This document shows, one piece after another, positions 52,769-60,059 of a DNA stretch of 64,000 nt (position 1 is the stretch's first letter; every line of letters starts with the position of its first letter). The DNA is taken from assembly GCA_021155855.1 (NCBI GenBank), contig JAJNAZ010000001.1, forward strand, positions 267,380 through 331,379, in the 5' to 3' direction. A program made the translations under genes and the position numbers. The notes beneath the pieces are model-generated. The model saw only the letters and a list, made by a program, of their open reading frames with translations. It was not told the DNA's origin and ran no database searches. Source of the DNA: Solirubrobacterales bacterium (GTDB taxonomy: Bacteria; Actinomycetota; Thermoleophilia; Solirubrobacterales; 70-9).

Positions 52769-53263
52769 TTAGCGATGGATCTCCACCAGCAGGACCCAGG
52801 CGTTCGCGACGCCGCCGCCGATCGCGCCCACTACCCCGGCGCCGATCCAGTAGAGGCCGCCGCCGGACTCCGCGAGCACACTGAACGCGCCGACGAGGAG
52901 TGGCACCGCCCCGAGACCGAGCATGACCAACCGACCGACCACCCAGGTGCGCGGTTGGTCGCGGGTGGGCATGCTGCTCCGGGAGGTGAGCACGAGACCG
53001 GCGACGTAGCCGACCGCGACGACGAGCAGCTCGACCCCGAGCGCGACGTGATCCTGGCCGGGGAGCAGCGCGACAATCGAGACCACGACGACGAGCAGCA
53101 GCATCAAGACCGTCTGCAACGCCCGCGCCGGAAGACCGGGCAGCGCGAGGATGCGCTCGAGGTTGATCGACACCGCGACGAACACGAGCCCCGCCAACGC
53201 GGCCGCTGCGCCCGCCGTCGCGACGAACAGATCGCTCCAGTCCGAGGCCTCGTACGCCACCAA
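52769..53263 (-). CDS. Membrane protein of unknown function
   Basis: A 164-residue protein with a short N-terminus (YEASDWSDLFVATAGAAAALAGLVFVAVSINLERIL) and about five membrane helices. The pattern AGAAAALAGLVFVAVSINLERIL..PGLPARALQT followed by LLPGQ is one I associate with uncharacterised actinobacterial membrane proteins. No transport or enzyme motif is seen. It starts at TTG 53263 or GTG 53260 after a TAGACT box and is 103 bp upstream of hutH's start, on the same strand. Confidence 0.75.
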   Translation of the reverse strand: MVAYEASDWSDLFVATAGAAAALAGLVFVAVSINLERILALPGLPARALQTVLMLLLVVVVSIVALLPGQDHVALGVELLVVAVGYVAGLVLTSRSSMPTRDQPRTWVVGRLVMLGLGAVPLLVGAFSVLAESGGGLYWIGAGVVGAIGGGVANAWVLLVEIHR

Positions 53264-53272
53264 GGTCGCGTA

Positions 53273-53278
53273 AGTCTA
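53273..53278 (-). promoter_or_regulatory. Putative leaderless -10 box (TAGACT)
   Basis: Minus-strand TAGACT lies nine bases before TTG 53263 (12 before GTG 53260). Confidence 0.4.
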
Positions 53279-53308
53279 CGGCGAGTTCTCCGGCCCCCCT
53301 CGGGCCCG

Positions 53309-53686
53309 TCAGTTCGCGGTGTCCAGGGCCGATCGGAGAGCAGCGAAGTCGGTCGCCCCGAAGACGACGCGATTGCGTGTGGCGACATAGACGAGATCGA
53401 GGTTGACTCCAGCCCGAGCGATCCTGCGAGTCAGGTCCGCGAGCACGCCGGGGCGGTCCTCGACATCAACCACCATGACTTCGCGCTCGCGGCTGACCGC
53501 GACATGGGAGATCGCCAACGAGTGCTTCGCGGCCTCGGCGTGCGGAACGAGAACGTGGAGCTCGGCCCGCTCGCCCGCCCCGACGCAAGTGGCGGCTGCA
53601 ATGTTGACACCCGCGTCGCTGATCGCGGCCGCCACCCGGGCCAGCTGCCCCGGCGTGTTCTCGATCTCGATGACCAGGTCGACCAT
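53309..53686 (-). CDS. Tandem ACT domain protein
   Basis: A 125-residue protein made of two ACT domains: VIEIENTPGQLARVAAAISDAGVNIAAATCVG and VVDVEDRPGVLADLTRRIARAGVNLDLVYVATRN. The glycine-containing ligand loops (NTPGQLARV, DRPGVLADL) suggest binding of an amino acid or related small molecule. There is no catalytic or DNA-binding domain, so it is probably a stand-alone regulatory subunit; its partner is unknown. Its start is 15 bases after a TAGGCT box. Confidence 0.88.
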   Translation of the reverse strand: MVDLVIEIENTPGQLARVAAAISDAGVNIAAATCVGAGERAELHVLVPHAEAAKHSLAISHVAVSREREVMVVDVEDRPGVLADLTRRIARAGVNLDLVYVATRNRVVFGATDFAALRSALDTAN

Positions 53687-53701
53687 CTGGCCCGCCGCGT
53701 C

Positions 53702-53707
53702 AGCCTA
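53702..53707 (-). promoter_or_regulatory. Putative -10 box (TAGGCT) of the ACT gene
   Basis: Minus-strand TAGGCT lies 15 bases before ATG 53686, giving a leader of roughly eight bases. Confidence 0.35.
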
Positions 53708-53780
53708 CAACCACCGTCGCCCTCCCCCGAGAGTCGGCGGCTCTTTGCGCGTCGCCCGAAAAGTCGATGGCCCGCGTGGG

Positions 53781-54230
53781 CTATCGCCCTGGGCGAGCGG
53801 CCTCGAGCGCGCGCTCGAGGTTGTCGAAGGCCTTGCCCCAACCGTCCTCGTGCGAACGCACCGATTGCTCGTCCCACAGACCGCTGTGGGTGAAGCGGAC
53901 GGTAGTGATGCCTTCGGCTTCCTCGAGGTCGAGCTCGATCAGCTGGCGTTTCGTGTCGCCGTCCCAGGTCCAGGTGAACGCAAGCCGCGCCGGCGGCTCG
54001 ATCTCCGTGTAGCGGCCTCCGCCGCCGTACTCGACGTCGTCGTGGGGGTTGCGCATCACCACTCGCACGGCGCCGCCCACGCGCAGGTCGACCTCGGCCT
54101 CGGTCGTCTCCCAGTCGTGCTCGGCGTGCCACCAGCGGCGAATCACATCCTCGCTGGTCCACGCGTCGAAGACCGCCTGAGCGGGCGCCCTGTAGGTGCG
54201 CTGCATGCGCAGCGTCAACTTTTCGGTCAC
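53781..54230 (-). CDS. SRPBCC (AHSA1-type) domain protein
   Basis: A 149-residue activator-of-Hsp90-like START-fold protein: LTLRMQRTYRAPAQAVFDAWTSEDVIRRWW, YTEIEPPARLAFTWTW and TTVRFTHSGLWDEQSVRSHEDGWGKAFDNLERAL are the three characteristic blocks. Members often sit in ArsR-controlled operons as here; ligand unknown. GTG 54230 overlaps the stop of a tiny gene upstream (GTGA). It is the last of four coupled genes. Confidence 0.9.
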   Translation of the reverse strand: MTEKLTLRMQRTYRAPAQAVFDAWTSEDVIRRWWHAEHDWETTEAEVDLRVGGAVRVVMRNPHDDVEYGGGGRYTEIEPPARLAFTWTWDGDTKRQLIELDLEEAEGITTVRFTHSGLWDEQSVRSHEDGWGKAFDNLERALEAARPGR

Positions 54231-54358
54231 GTTCCTGGCTCCCGTCGGCGACGCAGCAGGTGCATTATCCAGACGCGGGTGGCCACCAGCCCGGCGCCCG
54301 CGCCCGTCACCAACGGCAGCATCTCCTCGAGCGGCAAGCTTCCAACGTGGGCGATCAT
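54227..54358 (-). CDS. Tiny 43-residue membrane peptide
   Basis: A short reading frame with one hydrophobic helix (LPLVTGAGAGLVATRVWIMHLL) and a basic tail (RRRREPGT). Its ATG overlaps the TGA of the DUF899 gene (ATGA) and its TGA overlaps the GTG of the SRPBCC gene (GTGA). This exact stop/start linkage on both sides argues that it is translated rather than a spacer. No homologue family is recognised. Confidence 0.6.
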   Translation of the reverse strand: MIAHVGSLPLEEMLPLVTGAGAGLVATRVWIMHLLRRRREPGT

Positions 54359-55026
54359 CCCGCCTCGCCGTACTCGTCGTGGAGGTTCCACCACTGATAG
54401 GGCGGCGTCTGCGGATAACCCTCCGGCGAGTCCTCCCACTCCTCCTGGCGTCCGAGCGCGGTGATGTCGAGGTAGCTCCAGGTGCTGCCCATCGCCTCGT
54501 CGCCGCGAGCGTCGACGAAGTAGGTGCGATAGGTCCGGTCGCCGTCACGGAGGAAGGCATTGGTGCCGTGCCATTCCTCGACGCCGAAGTCGGCGTCGAA
54601 GTCGTCGGTGATCGTGTACCACGGCATCTCCCAGCCCATCCGCGCCTTCCAGCGCTCGATGTCGGCCTGCGGGGCGCGCGAGACGAACGCGAGCGTCGTG
54701 TCGCGCGCATTCAGGTGGGCGAGATGGGCGACCTGATCGGCGAGGAACGAGCAGCCGCCGCACCCTCGCTCGGGCCAGCCGGCGACGCCGGGCTCGAAGA
54801 AGAAGCGGTAGACGATCAGCTGGCGACGGCCCTCGAACAGGTCAGCGAGGTCGGCCGGTCCCTCCGGGCCCTCGAAGCGGTAGTCCTTCTCGACGGCCAT
54901 CCTCGGCATCCGGCGGCGCTCGGCGGCGAGCCCATCGCGGGCGTGGGTCAGCTCCTTCTCCTTGACCAGCAGTTCCTCGCGCGCGGACTCCCACTTCTGC
55001 GCTGACACGATCGGCGGTGTGTTCAT
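54355..55026 (-). CDS. DUF899 family thioredoxin-like protein
   Basis: A 223-residue protein of the DUF899 family. It shows VVSAQKW-type start (IVSAQKWESAREELLVKEKELTHARDGLAAERRRMPRM), LIVYRFFFEP, the cysteine pair in RGCGGCSFLADQ, and NLHDEYGE at the end. The CxxC-like pair in a thioredoxin-like fold suggests a redox role, but the reaction is unknown. ATG 55026 overlaps the stop of the ArsR gene (ATGA), placing it under that regulator. Confidence 0.9.
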   Translation of the reverse strand: MNTPPIVSAQKWESAREELLVKEKELTHARDGLAAERRRMPRMAVEKDYRFEGPEGPADLADLFEGRRQLIVYRFFFEPGVAGWPERGCGGCSFLADQVAHLAHLNARDTTLAFVSRAPQADIERWKARMGWEMPWYTITDDFDADFGVEEWHGTNAFLRDGDRTYRTYFVDARGDEAMGSTWSYLDITALGRQEEWEDSPEGYPQTPPYQWWNLHDEYGEAG

Positions 55027-55337
55027 TTCGGTCCTTCCTCCTTCAAATACTCATCGACGACGTCGAACAGGCGCCCCCAGAGGGCGCGCTGCCGCTCCAT
55101 CCAGTCGGCCGCCTCGCCGAGCACCTCGGGCTCGAGCGAGACCCAGTGCGTCCGGCCCTCGACCACGCGGGTCACCACGCCGGTCTCCTCGAGCACCTTC
55201 AGATGCTTGGAGATCGCGGGCTTCGACACCCCGAAGCCGGCCGTGGCCTCTCCGACGGGCGCCGGGCCGGCTGCGAGTTGCTCGACTATGCCCCGGCGGA
55301 TCGGGTGCGAGAGCGCCTTGAACGGATCATTAACCAT
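55023..55337 (-). CDS. ArsR family transcriptional regulator
   Basis: A 104-residue winged-helix repressor: DPFKALSHPIRRGIVEQLAAGPAPVGEATAGFGVSKPAISKHLKVLEETGVVTRVVEGRTHWVSLEPEVL. No cysteine metal site is present, so it is probably not a metal sensor. ATG 55337 lies in the middle of a perfect 16-bp palindrome and seven bases after a TATTGT box. This arrangement strongly suggests a leaderless transcript and autorepression. It heads a four-gene coupled operon with DUF899, the tiny membrane peptide and SRPBCC. Confidence 0.93.
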   Translation of the reverse strand: MVNDPFKALSHPIRRGIVEQLAAGPAPVGEATAGFGVSKPAISKHLKVLEETGVVTRVVEGRTHWVSLEPEVLGEAADWMERQRALWGRLFDVVDEYLKEEGPK

Positions 55338-55345
55338 ATGGTTAA
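55330..55345. promoter_or_regulatory. ArsR operator palindrome over the start codon
   Basis: TTAACCATATGGTTAA is perfectly self-complementary and contains the ATG at 55337. It abuts the -10 box, so bound ArsR would block transcription start. Confidence 0.7.
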
Positions 55346-55350
55346 CAATA
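55345..55350 (-). promoter_or_regulatory. Putative leaderless -10 box (TATTGT) of the ArsR operon
   Basis: Minus-strand TATTGT lies seven bases before ATG 55337. Confidence 0.5.
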
Positions 55351-55443
55351 CCATACGGCAACCGACTCGCTGTGCGATCCGAGAGTCGCCCTCGCTCCCG
55401 GCCCGGGATCGGCGGGAGCTGGAACACTCGTCGCTGGAGTTCG

Positions 55444-55743
55444 ATGGCCGACCTGGAGCAAGCCAAGCGGATCTTGCGGCGCATCGGCGCCGTCCCGGCC
55501 GGCTTCGTCACCACCTACGGCGACCTGTGCCCGAACGCACCGCGCCTCGCCGGCCAGGTCCTCTCACGCTGCGACGATCCGGGCATCCCCTGGCAGCGGG
55601 TGGTGCGCGCCGACGGGTCGCTGGCCAAGGGCTCCCACCAGCGCCGCCTGCTCGAAGCCGAGGGCGTCCCGTTCACCGGACGGCGCGTGGATCTGGCTCA
55701 GGCACGGGTTCCGGCCGAGGCGCTCGACCAGCTCACGACCTGA
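55444..55743 (+). CDS. Alkyltransferase-like (ATL) DNA repair protein
   Basis: A 99-residue protein related to the C-terminal domain of O6-alkylguanine-DNA alkyltransferase. FVTTYGDLC..APRLAGQVLSR is the DNA-binding part, and the active-site PCHRV motif appears as PWQRVV, with Trp in place of the methyl-accepting Cys. That replacement defines ATL proteins, which bind alkylated guanine and hand it to nucleotide excision repair. GSHQRRLLEAEGVPF follows as usual. Transcribed divergently from the ArsR operon with about 100 bp between. Confidence 0.9.
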   Translation: MADLEQAKRILRRIGAVPAGFVTTYGDLCPNAPRLAGQVLSRCDDPGIPWQRVVRADGSLAKGSHQRRLLEAEGVPFTGRRVDLAQARVPAEALDQLTT

Positions 55744-56097
55744 TCGTGCCGCCGTCGCTCGAGCCGCGCCCGCGACCGCAGCGATCCGAAGCCTCGGGAG
55801 CTCAGCACAGATCGGGCCGGGCGGGCGCCGCGGCCCGGCGCCGGGCCGACCCTCAGCCGGTTCGCGAGGCGTCGCCCGTATCGAGGGGTGGCCCAGCAGA
55901 CCGGAGCGCATCCGCCGGCGCGACCACCACCGCCGCGGCTTGCGCGCCACCGGAACATCGCTGGTCGGAGGGGCGTATGAGTTGTGCAGGTGGGCGAATG
56001 CGGAGGGATACATGGCCTTCCTTTTAGGGTCCGTTAGATCCACCACAGGAGCTTTTCGCCCGCTCGGCGATCCGTCGATCCATTTAGACTCCCCTAA
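55744..56097. other. Intergenic stretch of about 350 bp
   Basis: Between the ATL stop and the DUF5937 regulator I see no credible gene on either strand; the open frames are Arg/Gly-rich shadows. The first 230 bp are very GC-rich. The last 80 bp are less so and hold the regulator's promoter and operator, plus a related TTTTAGGGTCCGTTAGA stretch near 56022-56038. Confidence 0.6.
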
Positions 56098-56100
56098 ATG
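56081..56100. promoter_or_regulatory. Palindrome CATTTAG-N6-CTAAATG over -10 box and ATG
   Basis: Perfect 7-bp arms (56081-56087 and 56094-56100). The left arm overlaps the -10 box TAGACT (56085-56090), and the right arm ends in the ATG at 56098. It is most likely the regulator's own operator. Confidence 0.65.
56085..56090 (+). promoter_or_regulatory. Putative leaderless -10 box (TAGACT)
   Basis: TAGACT lies seven bases before ATG 56098. Confidence 0.5.
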
Positions 56101-57063
56101 GTCCGCTACGACTTCGGAATCGAGGATCTGGCGCGAACGCGGTTTGCGATTTCCCCGATGTGGGAGACCGCGGCGGCGATTCGGGCGCTTCGCAACCCGA
56201 GCCTGATCTCGCTTCATCTGCCTTGGGTGAAGCGGATCCGAGGCGCGATCAAGGGGCTCGACCTCTCGCTCGCCTACGCGCTCCTGCCGCGTCGCGGGTA
56301 CATCGCCGACTTCCTCACCCCGCCCCCATCGACCCCCCTCGCCGACTTCGACGACGAGCTCGAGCTGGTGCGCTCCACCCCGAGCTCGCAAATCCGCAAC
56401 GACGCCCAGATCCTGATCGAGACCGGCAATCCCCGCGGCAACGTGCTCCCGTTTCTCGAGCAGCCTTCCGCGGCCATCGCGTCGCTCGTCGAGGTCCTGA
56501 GCGAGTTCTGGCGACTGGGGCTGGAACCCGACTGGCCCAGGGTTCGCTCGCTGCTCGAAGCGGACCTGGCCTACCGCTCGCGCCGGCTCACCGAGGGCGG
56601 GGTCACGCTCCTGTTCTCGGATCTGCACCCCCGCGTCCGCTGGGCCGACGACGGGGTCGAGGTGACGATGGACTGTGCGGAGCGGGTCGAGCTCGCCGGC
56701 CGCGGGCTGGTGCTGGTGCCCTCCGCGTTCTCCTGCCAGAAGCCGTCGACGATGACCGAGTCGCCGTGGCAGCCGACCGTGGTCTATCCGGCGCGCGGCG
56801 TGGGGCTGCTGTGGGAATCGGCCCCCGCGCCCCCGGACGCGCTCGCCAAGGTCCTCGGCCGCAGCCGCGCCACCCTGCTCGGCGACCTCGACGCGCCCCG
56901 GTCGACGACCGATCTCGCCGCCCGTCTCGGGATGACGCCGGGTGGCGTCTCCCAGCATCTGACCGCGCTTCGCGACTCGGGCCTGGTCTCGTCGAGTCGC
57001 AGCGGCCGCCAGGTGCTCTACTGCCGCAGCCCGCTCGCCGACGAGCTCGTCGGGGCCGGCTGA
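56098..57063 (+). CDS. DUF5937/ArsR-type winged-helix regulator
   Basis: A 321-residue regulator. Residues 1-240 match the DUF5937 pattern (YDFGIEDLARTRFAISPMWETAAAIRALRNP at the start, VLVPSAFSCQKPSTMTESPWQPTVVYPARGVGLLWE near residue 215). The C-terminal 65 residues are a winged helix (LLGDLDAPRSTTDLAARLGMTPGGVSQHLTALRDSGLVSSSRSGRQVLYCRSPLADEL). Such proteins commonly control a neighbouring MFS pump, and one follows two genes downstream. The leaderless-type promoter and overlapping palindrome suggest autoregulation. The sigma-factor gene starts 11 bp after its stop. Confidence 0.88.
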   Translation: MVRYDFGIEDLARTRFAISPMWETAAAIRALRNPSLISLHLPWVKRIRGAIKGLDLSLAYALLPRRGYIADFLTPPPSTPLADFDDELELVRSTPSSQIRNDAQILIETGNPRGNVLPFLEQPSAAIASLVEVLSEFWRLGLEPDWPRVRSLLEADLAYRSRRLTEGGVTLLFSDLHPRVRWADDGVEVTMDCAERVELAGRGLVLVPSAFSCQKPSTMTESPWQPTVVYPARGVGLLWESAPAPPDALAKVLGRSRATLLGDLDAPRSTTDLAARLGMTPGGVSQHLTALRDSGLVSSSRSGRQVLYCRSPLADELVGAG

Positions 57064-57074
57064 CCGGCGAGGCG

Positions 57075-58172
57075 ATGAGCGAGATGGCCGCGGATCGCAC
57101 GAGCGCAGCCGCCTCAGCGGAGGCGGAGCTGATCGCGGCCGCCCGCGAGGGCGACGAGGGCGCGTTCGCGAAGCTCGTCGATCCCCTGCGCGGCGAGCTG
57201 CACGCGCATTGCTATCGCATGCTCGCCTCGCTCCAGGACGCCGAGGACGCGCTGCAGGAGGCGCTTCTGCGTGCGTGGCGCGGCCTCTCGAGCTTTGCCG
57301 CGCGCAGCTCGCTAAGGGCGTGGCTGTACCGGATCGCGACCAACGTCTGCCTCGACGAGATCGCCCGGCGGCCGAAGCGAATCGTCCCGGTCGACTACGA
57401 TCCGCCCGCCGATCCTCACGCCGCCCCCGGCAAGCCGCTGGTCGAGTCGGTGTGGATCGAGCCCTATCCGGACGAGACGCTCGAGGTCGGCGACGGGCGC
57501 GCCGATCCCGACGCCCGCTACGAGCAGCGCGAGAGCATCGAGCTCGCCTTCATCGCCGCGCTTCAACATCTGCCGGCGCGCCAGCGCGCGGTGCTGATAC
57601 AGCGCGAGGTGCTCGGCTTCTCGGCCCGGGAGGTGGCCGAAATGCTCGACACCACCGTCGCATCGGTGAACAGCGCCCTGCAGCGCGCCCGCGCCGCGGT
57701 CGACGACCGGCTGCCGGCGGAGAGCCAGCAGGCGAACCTGCGGCAACTCGGCGACGAGCGGCTGACCGAGATCGTCGAGGCGTACGCGAACGCCTGGGAG
57801 GCCGGGAACGTGGAGGCGATCGTCGACATGCTGACCGAGGACGCGGTGTTGACGATGCCGCCGATGCCGACCTGGTACCGGGGCCGCGCCGCGGTCGCGG
57901 GCTTCCTCACCAGCTTCGCCTTCCGCGGCCAATGGGACCCGGAGCTCAACCGCTTCATCACCGGCGACCGCCGCGTCCGGCTGGTGGCGGCGAGCGCCGC
58001 CGGTCAGCCCGCCTTCGGCGCCTACTCCTGGGACCCCGCGGACGGCGGCTTCGAGCCGCTGGCGCTGCAGGTGCTCACCCTGCGCGGCACCAGGATCGCC
58101 GAGATCGACGGCTGGGGCGATGCGGCGCTCTTCGACCGCTTCGGGCTCGCTCAGCGGCTTGACGCGGCGTGA
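57075..58172 (+). CDS. ECF-type sigma factor with C-terminal SnoaL-like domain
   Basis: A 365-residue RNA polymerase sigma factor. Region 2 is HAHCYRMLASLQDAEDALQEALLRAWRGLSSFAARSSLRAWLYRIATNVCLDEIARR (residues about 37-95); region 4 is LPARQRAVLIQREVLGFSAREVAEMLDTTVASVNSALQRAR. Residues about 235-360 form a SnoaL-like domain (VEAYANAWEAGNVEAIVDMLTEDAVLTMPPMPTWYRGR), as in the long sigma-70 family TIGR02960, which often lack an anti-sigma factor. The domain may sense a ligand or gate activity. It sits between the regulator and the MFS gene in what looks like one operon. ATG 57075 follows GGCGAGG. Confidence 0.9.
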   Translation: MSEMAADRTSAAASAEAELIAAAREGDEGAFAKLVDPLRGELHAHCYRMLASLQDAEDALQEALLRAWRGLSSFAARSSLRAWLYRIATNVCLDEIARRPKRIVPVDYDPPADPHAAPGKPLVESVWIEPYPDETLEVGDGRADPDARYEQRESIELAFIAALQHLPARQRAVLIQREVLGFSAREVAEMLDTTVASVNSALQRARAAVDDRLPAESQQANLRQLGDERLTEIVEAYANAWEAGNVEAIVDMLTEDAVLTMPPMPTWYRGRAAVAGFLTSFAFRGQWDPELNRFITGDRRVRLVAASAAGQPAFGAYSWDPADGGFEPLALQVLTLRGTRIAEIDGWGDAALFDRFGLAQRLDAA

Positions 58173-58226
58173 CCGGCCGCGGCCGCCGATGAATCGCCGG
58201 CCGCCCACGGGTCGTAACGGTCGAGC

Positions 58227-59576
58227 ATGACGACGTACACCCCGACGACGATCAAGCGCACCTACTACGTGCTCCTGATGGGGAACACGCTGGCGGCGTC
58301 GCTGATCTGGGGCATCAACACGATCTTCCTGCTCGACGCCGGGCTGTCGAACCTCGAGGCGTTCGCGGCAAACGCCTTCTTCACCGCCGGGATGGTGCTG
58401 TTCGAGGTCCCCACCGGAATCGTCGCCGACAAGTGGGGGCGCCGGGTCTCGTTTCTGATGGGCACGATCACGCTGGCGGCGACCACCGCGCTCTACGTCC
58501 TGCTGTGGGAGATCGAGGGGCCGTTCTGGAGCTGGGCGGTGGTCTCCCTGGGGCTCGGCCTCGGCTTCACCTTCTTCTCGGGGGCGGTCGAGGCCTGGCT
58601 CGTCGACGCGCTCGACGCGACCGGGTTCCAGGGGCCGCTGGAGTCGGTGCTCGCCAAGGGGCAGATCATCGAGGGGACCGGCATGCTGGCGGGCTCGGTC
58701 GCCGGGGGCTACCTGGCCCAGGTCAGCAGCCTCGGGGTGCCGTTCGTGGTTCGGGCCGCGGTCCTCGCGGCGATGTTCGTGGTCGCGTTTGCGCTCATGC
58801 GCGACATCGGCTTCACCCCGAAGACGGGCGGGCGCCCGTGGGCCGAGATCAAGGAAATCGCGGCGAACTCGATCGAGTACGGCTGGCGCGTGCCGGCGGT
58901 CAAGTACCTGATGCTCGCCGCCCCGTTCACCGGCGGCGTCGGCATCTACGTGTTCTACGCGCTGCAGCCGTACCTGCTCGAGCTCTACGGCGACAGCGGC
59001 GCCTACGGGATCGCGGGCCTGGTGGCGGCGATCGTCGCCGGGGCTCAGATCCTCGGCGGGCTGGCGACGCCGCAGATCCGCAAGCTGTTCCTGCGTCGCA
59101 CCTCGGCGCTGCTCGCGGCCGAGGCGGTGAGCGTGCTCAGCCTGCTGGCGATCGGGCTGATCGAGAGTTTCGCCGCGGTCATCGCGCTGATCACCGTGTG
59201 GGGATTGCTGTTCGCCGCCTCGTTGCCGATTCGCCAGGCCTACATCAACGGCCTGATCCCGTCGGCGCAGCGCGCGACGATCCTCTCCTTCGACTCGCTG
59301 ATGAGCTCGAGCGGCGGCGTCGTCGCCCAGCCGCTGCTCGGCCGCGCCGCCGACGTCTGGGGCTATCCCTCCACCTATCTGCTCTCGAGCGCGATCTCCG
59401 CGGTGTCGCTCCCGTTCATCGCCCGGGCGCGCCGTCAGAAAGCGCCGGCCGACTTCCGTGACGAGCCGGTCCCGGTCGAGGCGCTCGGGGCCGAGGCCGT
59501 CGCCGCCGCCGGGCCCGACCCGGCCGAGGCCCACCCAGAGTCGGGCCGAGCCTCGTCTACCGCACCACTCCAGTAG
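58227..59576 (+). CDS. MFS transporter
   Basis: A 449-residue transporter with 12 membrane helices. Helix 2-3 loop ADKWGRRVSFLMG is the MFS A-motif; LLGRAADVWGYPSTYLLSSAISAVSLPF shows the second-half equivalent. The N-terminal text MGNTLAASLIWGINTIFLLDAGLSNLEAFAANAFFTAGMVLFEVPTGIVAD is typical of small-molecule exporters/tetracycline-type relatives. It is the third gene after the DUF5937 regulator and likely under its control. The C-terminal 45 residues are a disordered acidic tail. Substrate unknown. Confidence 0.9.
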   Translation: MTTYTPTTIKRTYYVLLMGNTLAASLIWGINTIFLLDAGLSNLEAFAANAFFTAGMVLFEVPTGIVADKWGRRVSFLMGTITLAATTALYVLLWEIEGPFWSWAVVSLGLGLGFTFFSGAVEAWLVDALDATGFQGPLESVLAKGQIIEGTGMLAGSVAGGYLAQVSSLGVPFVVRAAVLAAMFVVAFALMRDIGFTPKTGGRPWAEIKEIAANSIEYGWRVPAVKYLMLAAPFTGGVGIYVFYALQPYLLELYGDSGAYGIAGLVAAIVAGAQILGGLATPQIRKLFLRRTSALLAAEAVSVLSLLAIGLIESFAAVIALITVWGLLFAASLPIRQAYINGLIPSAQRATILSFDSLMSSSGGVVAQPLLGRAADVWGYPSTYLLSSAISAVSLPFIARARRQKAPADFRDEPVPVEALGAEAVAAAGPDPAEAHPESGRASSTAPLQ

Positions 59577-59613
59577 CGACTTGCCCGCCGGGGAGCTCGA
59601 TGCGAAGAGCTCG

Positions 59614-59958
59614 CTACGCCGGCAAGCCGTGGCGGGCGACGACCCGGTCGTAGTTGAGCCGCAGCAGCTCGATCGCGTCGCCGACGTCGGCCTCGGTCTC
59701 GATCCGGCGGGCGGCGGGGCCGGCCTTGTCCGGGAACACCGGGTGTGGCTCGATCCGGCCCTGCTCGATCAGCTCGCCCCAGAGGTCCTTGGGGAAGCTG
59801 GTGTGAAGCGCGTGGTCGCCGTGCAGGTGCCCGATCTGGCGGCGGCCGAGCGTGAACGCGAACTCGCCGCGGCTGCCCGGGCCGGCCTCGACCCCGGGCC
59901 AGGAGGTGACCTCGTCGGTTATCCGCTCGCTCGCCGTCCTCGTCTCCGTCTCGGCCAT
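59614..59958 (-). CDS. DUF5519 family protein
   Basis: A 114-residue protein of the DUF5519 ('luciferase-like') family: RGEFAFTLGRRQIGHLHGDHALHTSFPKDLWGELIEQGRIEPHP followed by DVGDAIELLRLNYDRV. The biochemical role is unknown. It has a ribosome site (AGGAGGATC) before ATG 59958. Upstream a SoxR-type box sits in the 19-bp spacer of its promoter, so it appears to be a SoxR target. Confidence 0.88.
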   Translation of the reverse strand: MAETETRTASERITDEVTSWPGVEAGPGSRGEFAFTLGRRQIGHLHGDHALHTSFPKDLWGELIEQGRIEPHPVFPDKAGPAARRIETEADVGDAIELLRLNYDRVVARHGLPA

Positions 59959-60001
59959 CGGATCCTCCTCTTTGCGGGTTGGTCGGAATCGCCCTCCTTT
60001 C

Positions 60002-60032
60002 AGGGTATAAGGTCAAGTGAACTTGAAGTCAA
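60002..60032 (-). promoter_or_regulatory. SoxR-controlled promoter 1 (TTGACT - 19 bp - TACCCT)
   Basis: On the minus strand, -35 TTGACT (60027-60032) and -10 TACCCT (60002-60007) are 19 bp apart, the stretched spacing of MerR-family promoters. The spacer contains TCAAGTGAACTTGA (60013-60026, plus-strand reading), close to the SoxR consensus CCTCAAGTTAACTTGAGG. It drives DUF5519 and lies directly upstream of soxR. Confidence 0.75.
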
Positions 60033-60059
60033 GCCTCGACTCTGCTTTCCTCCTCCGAG

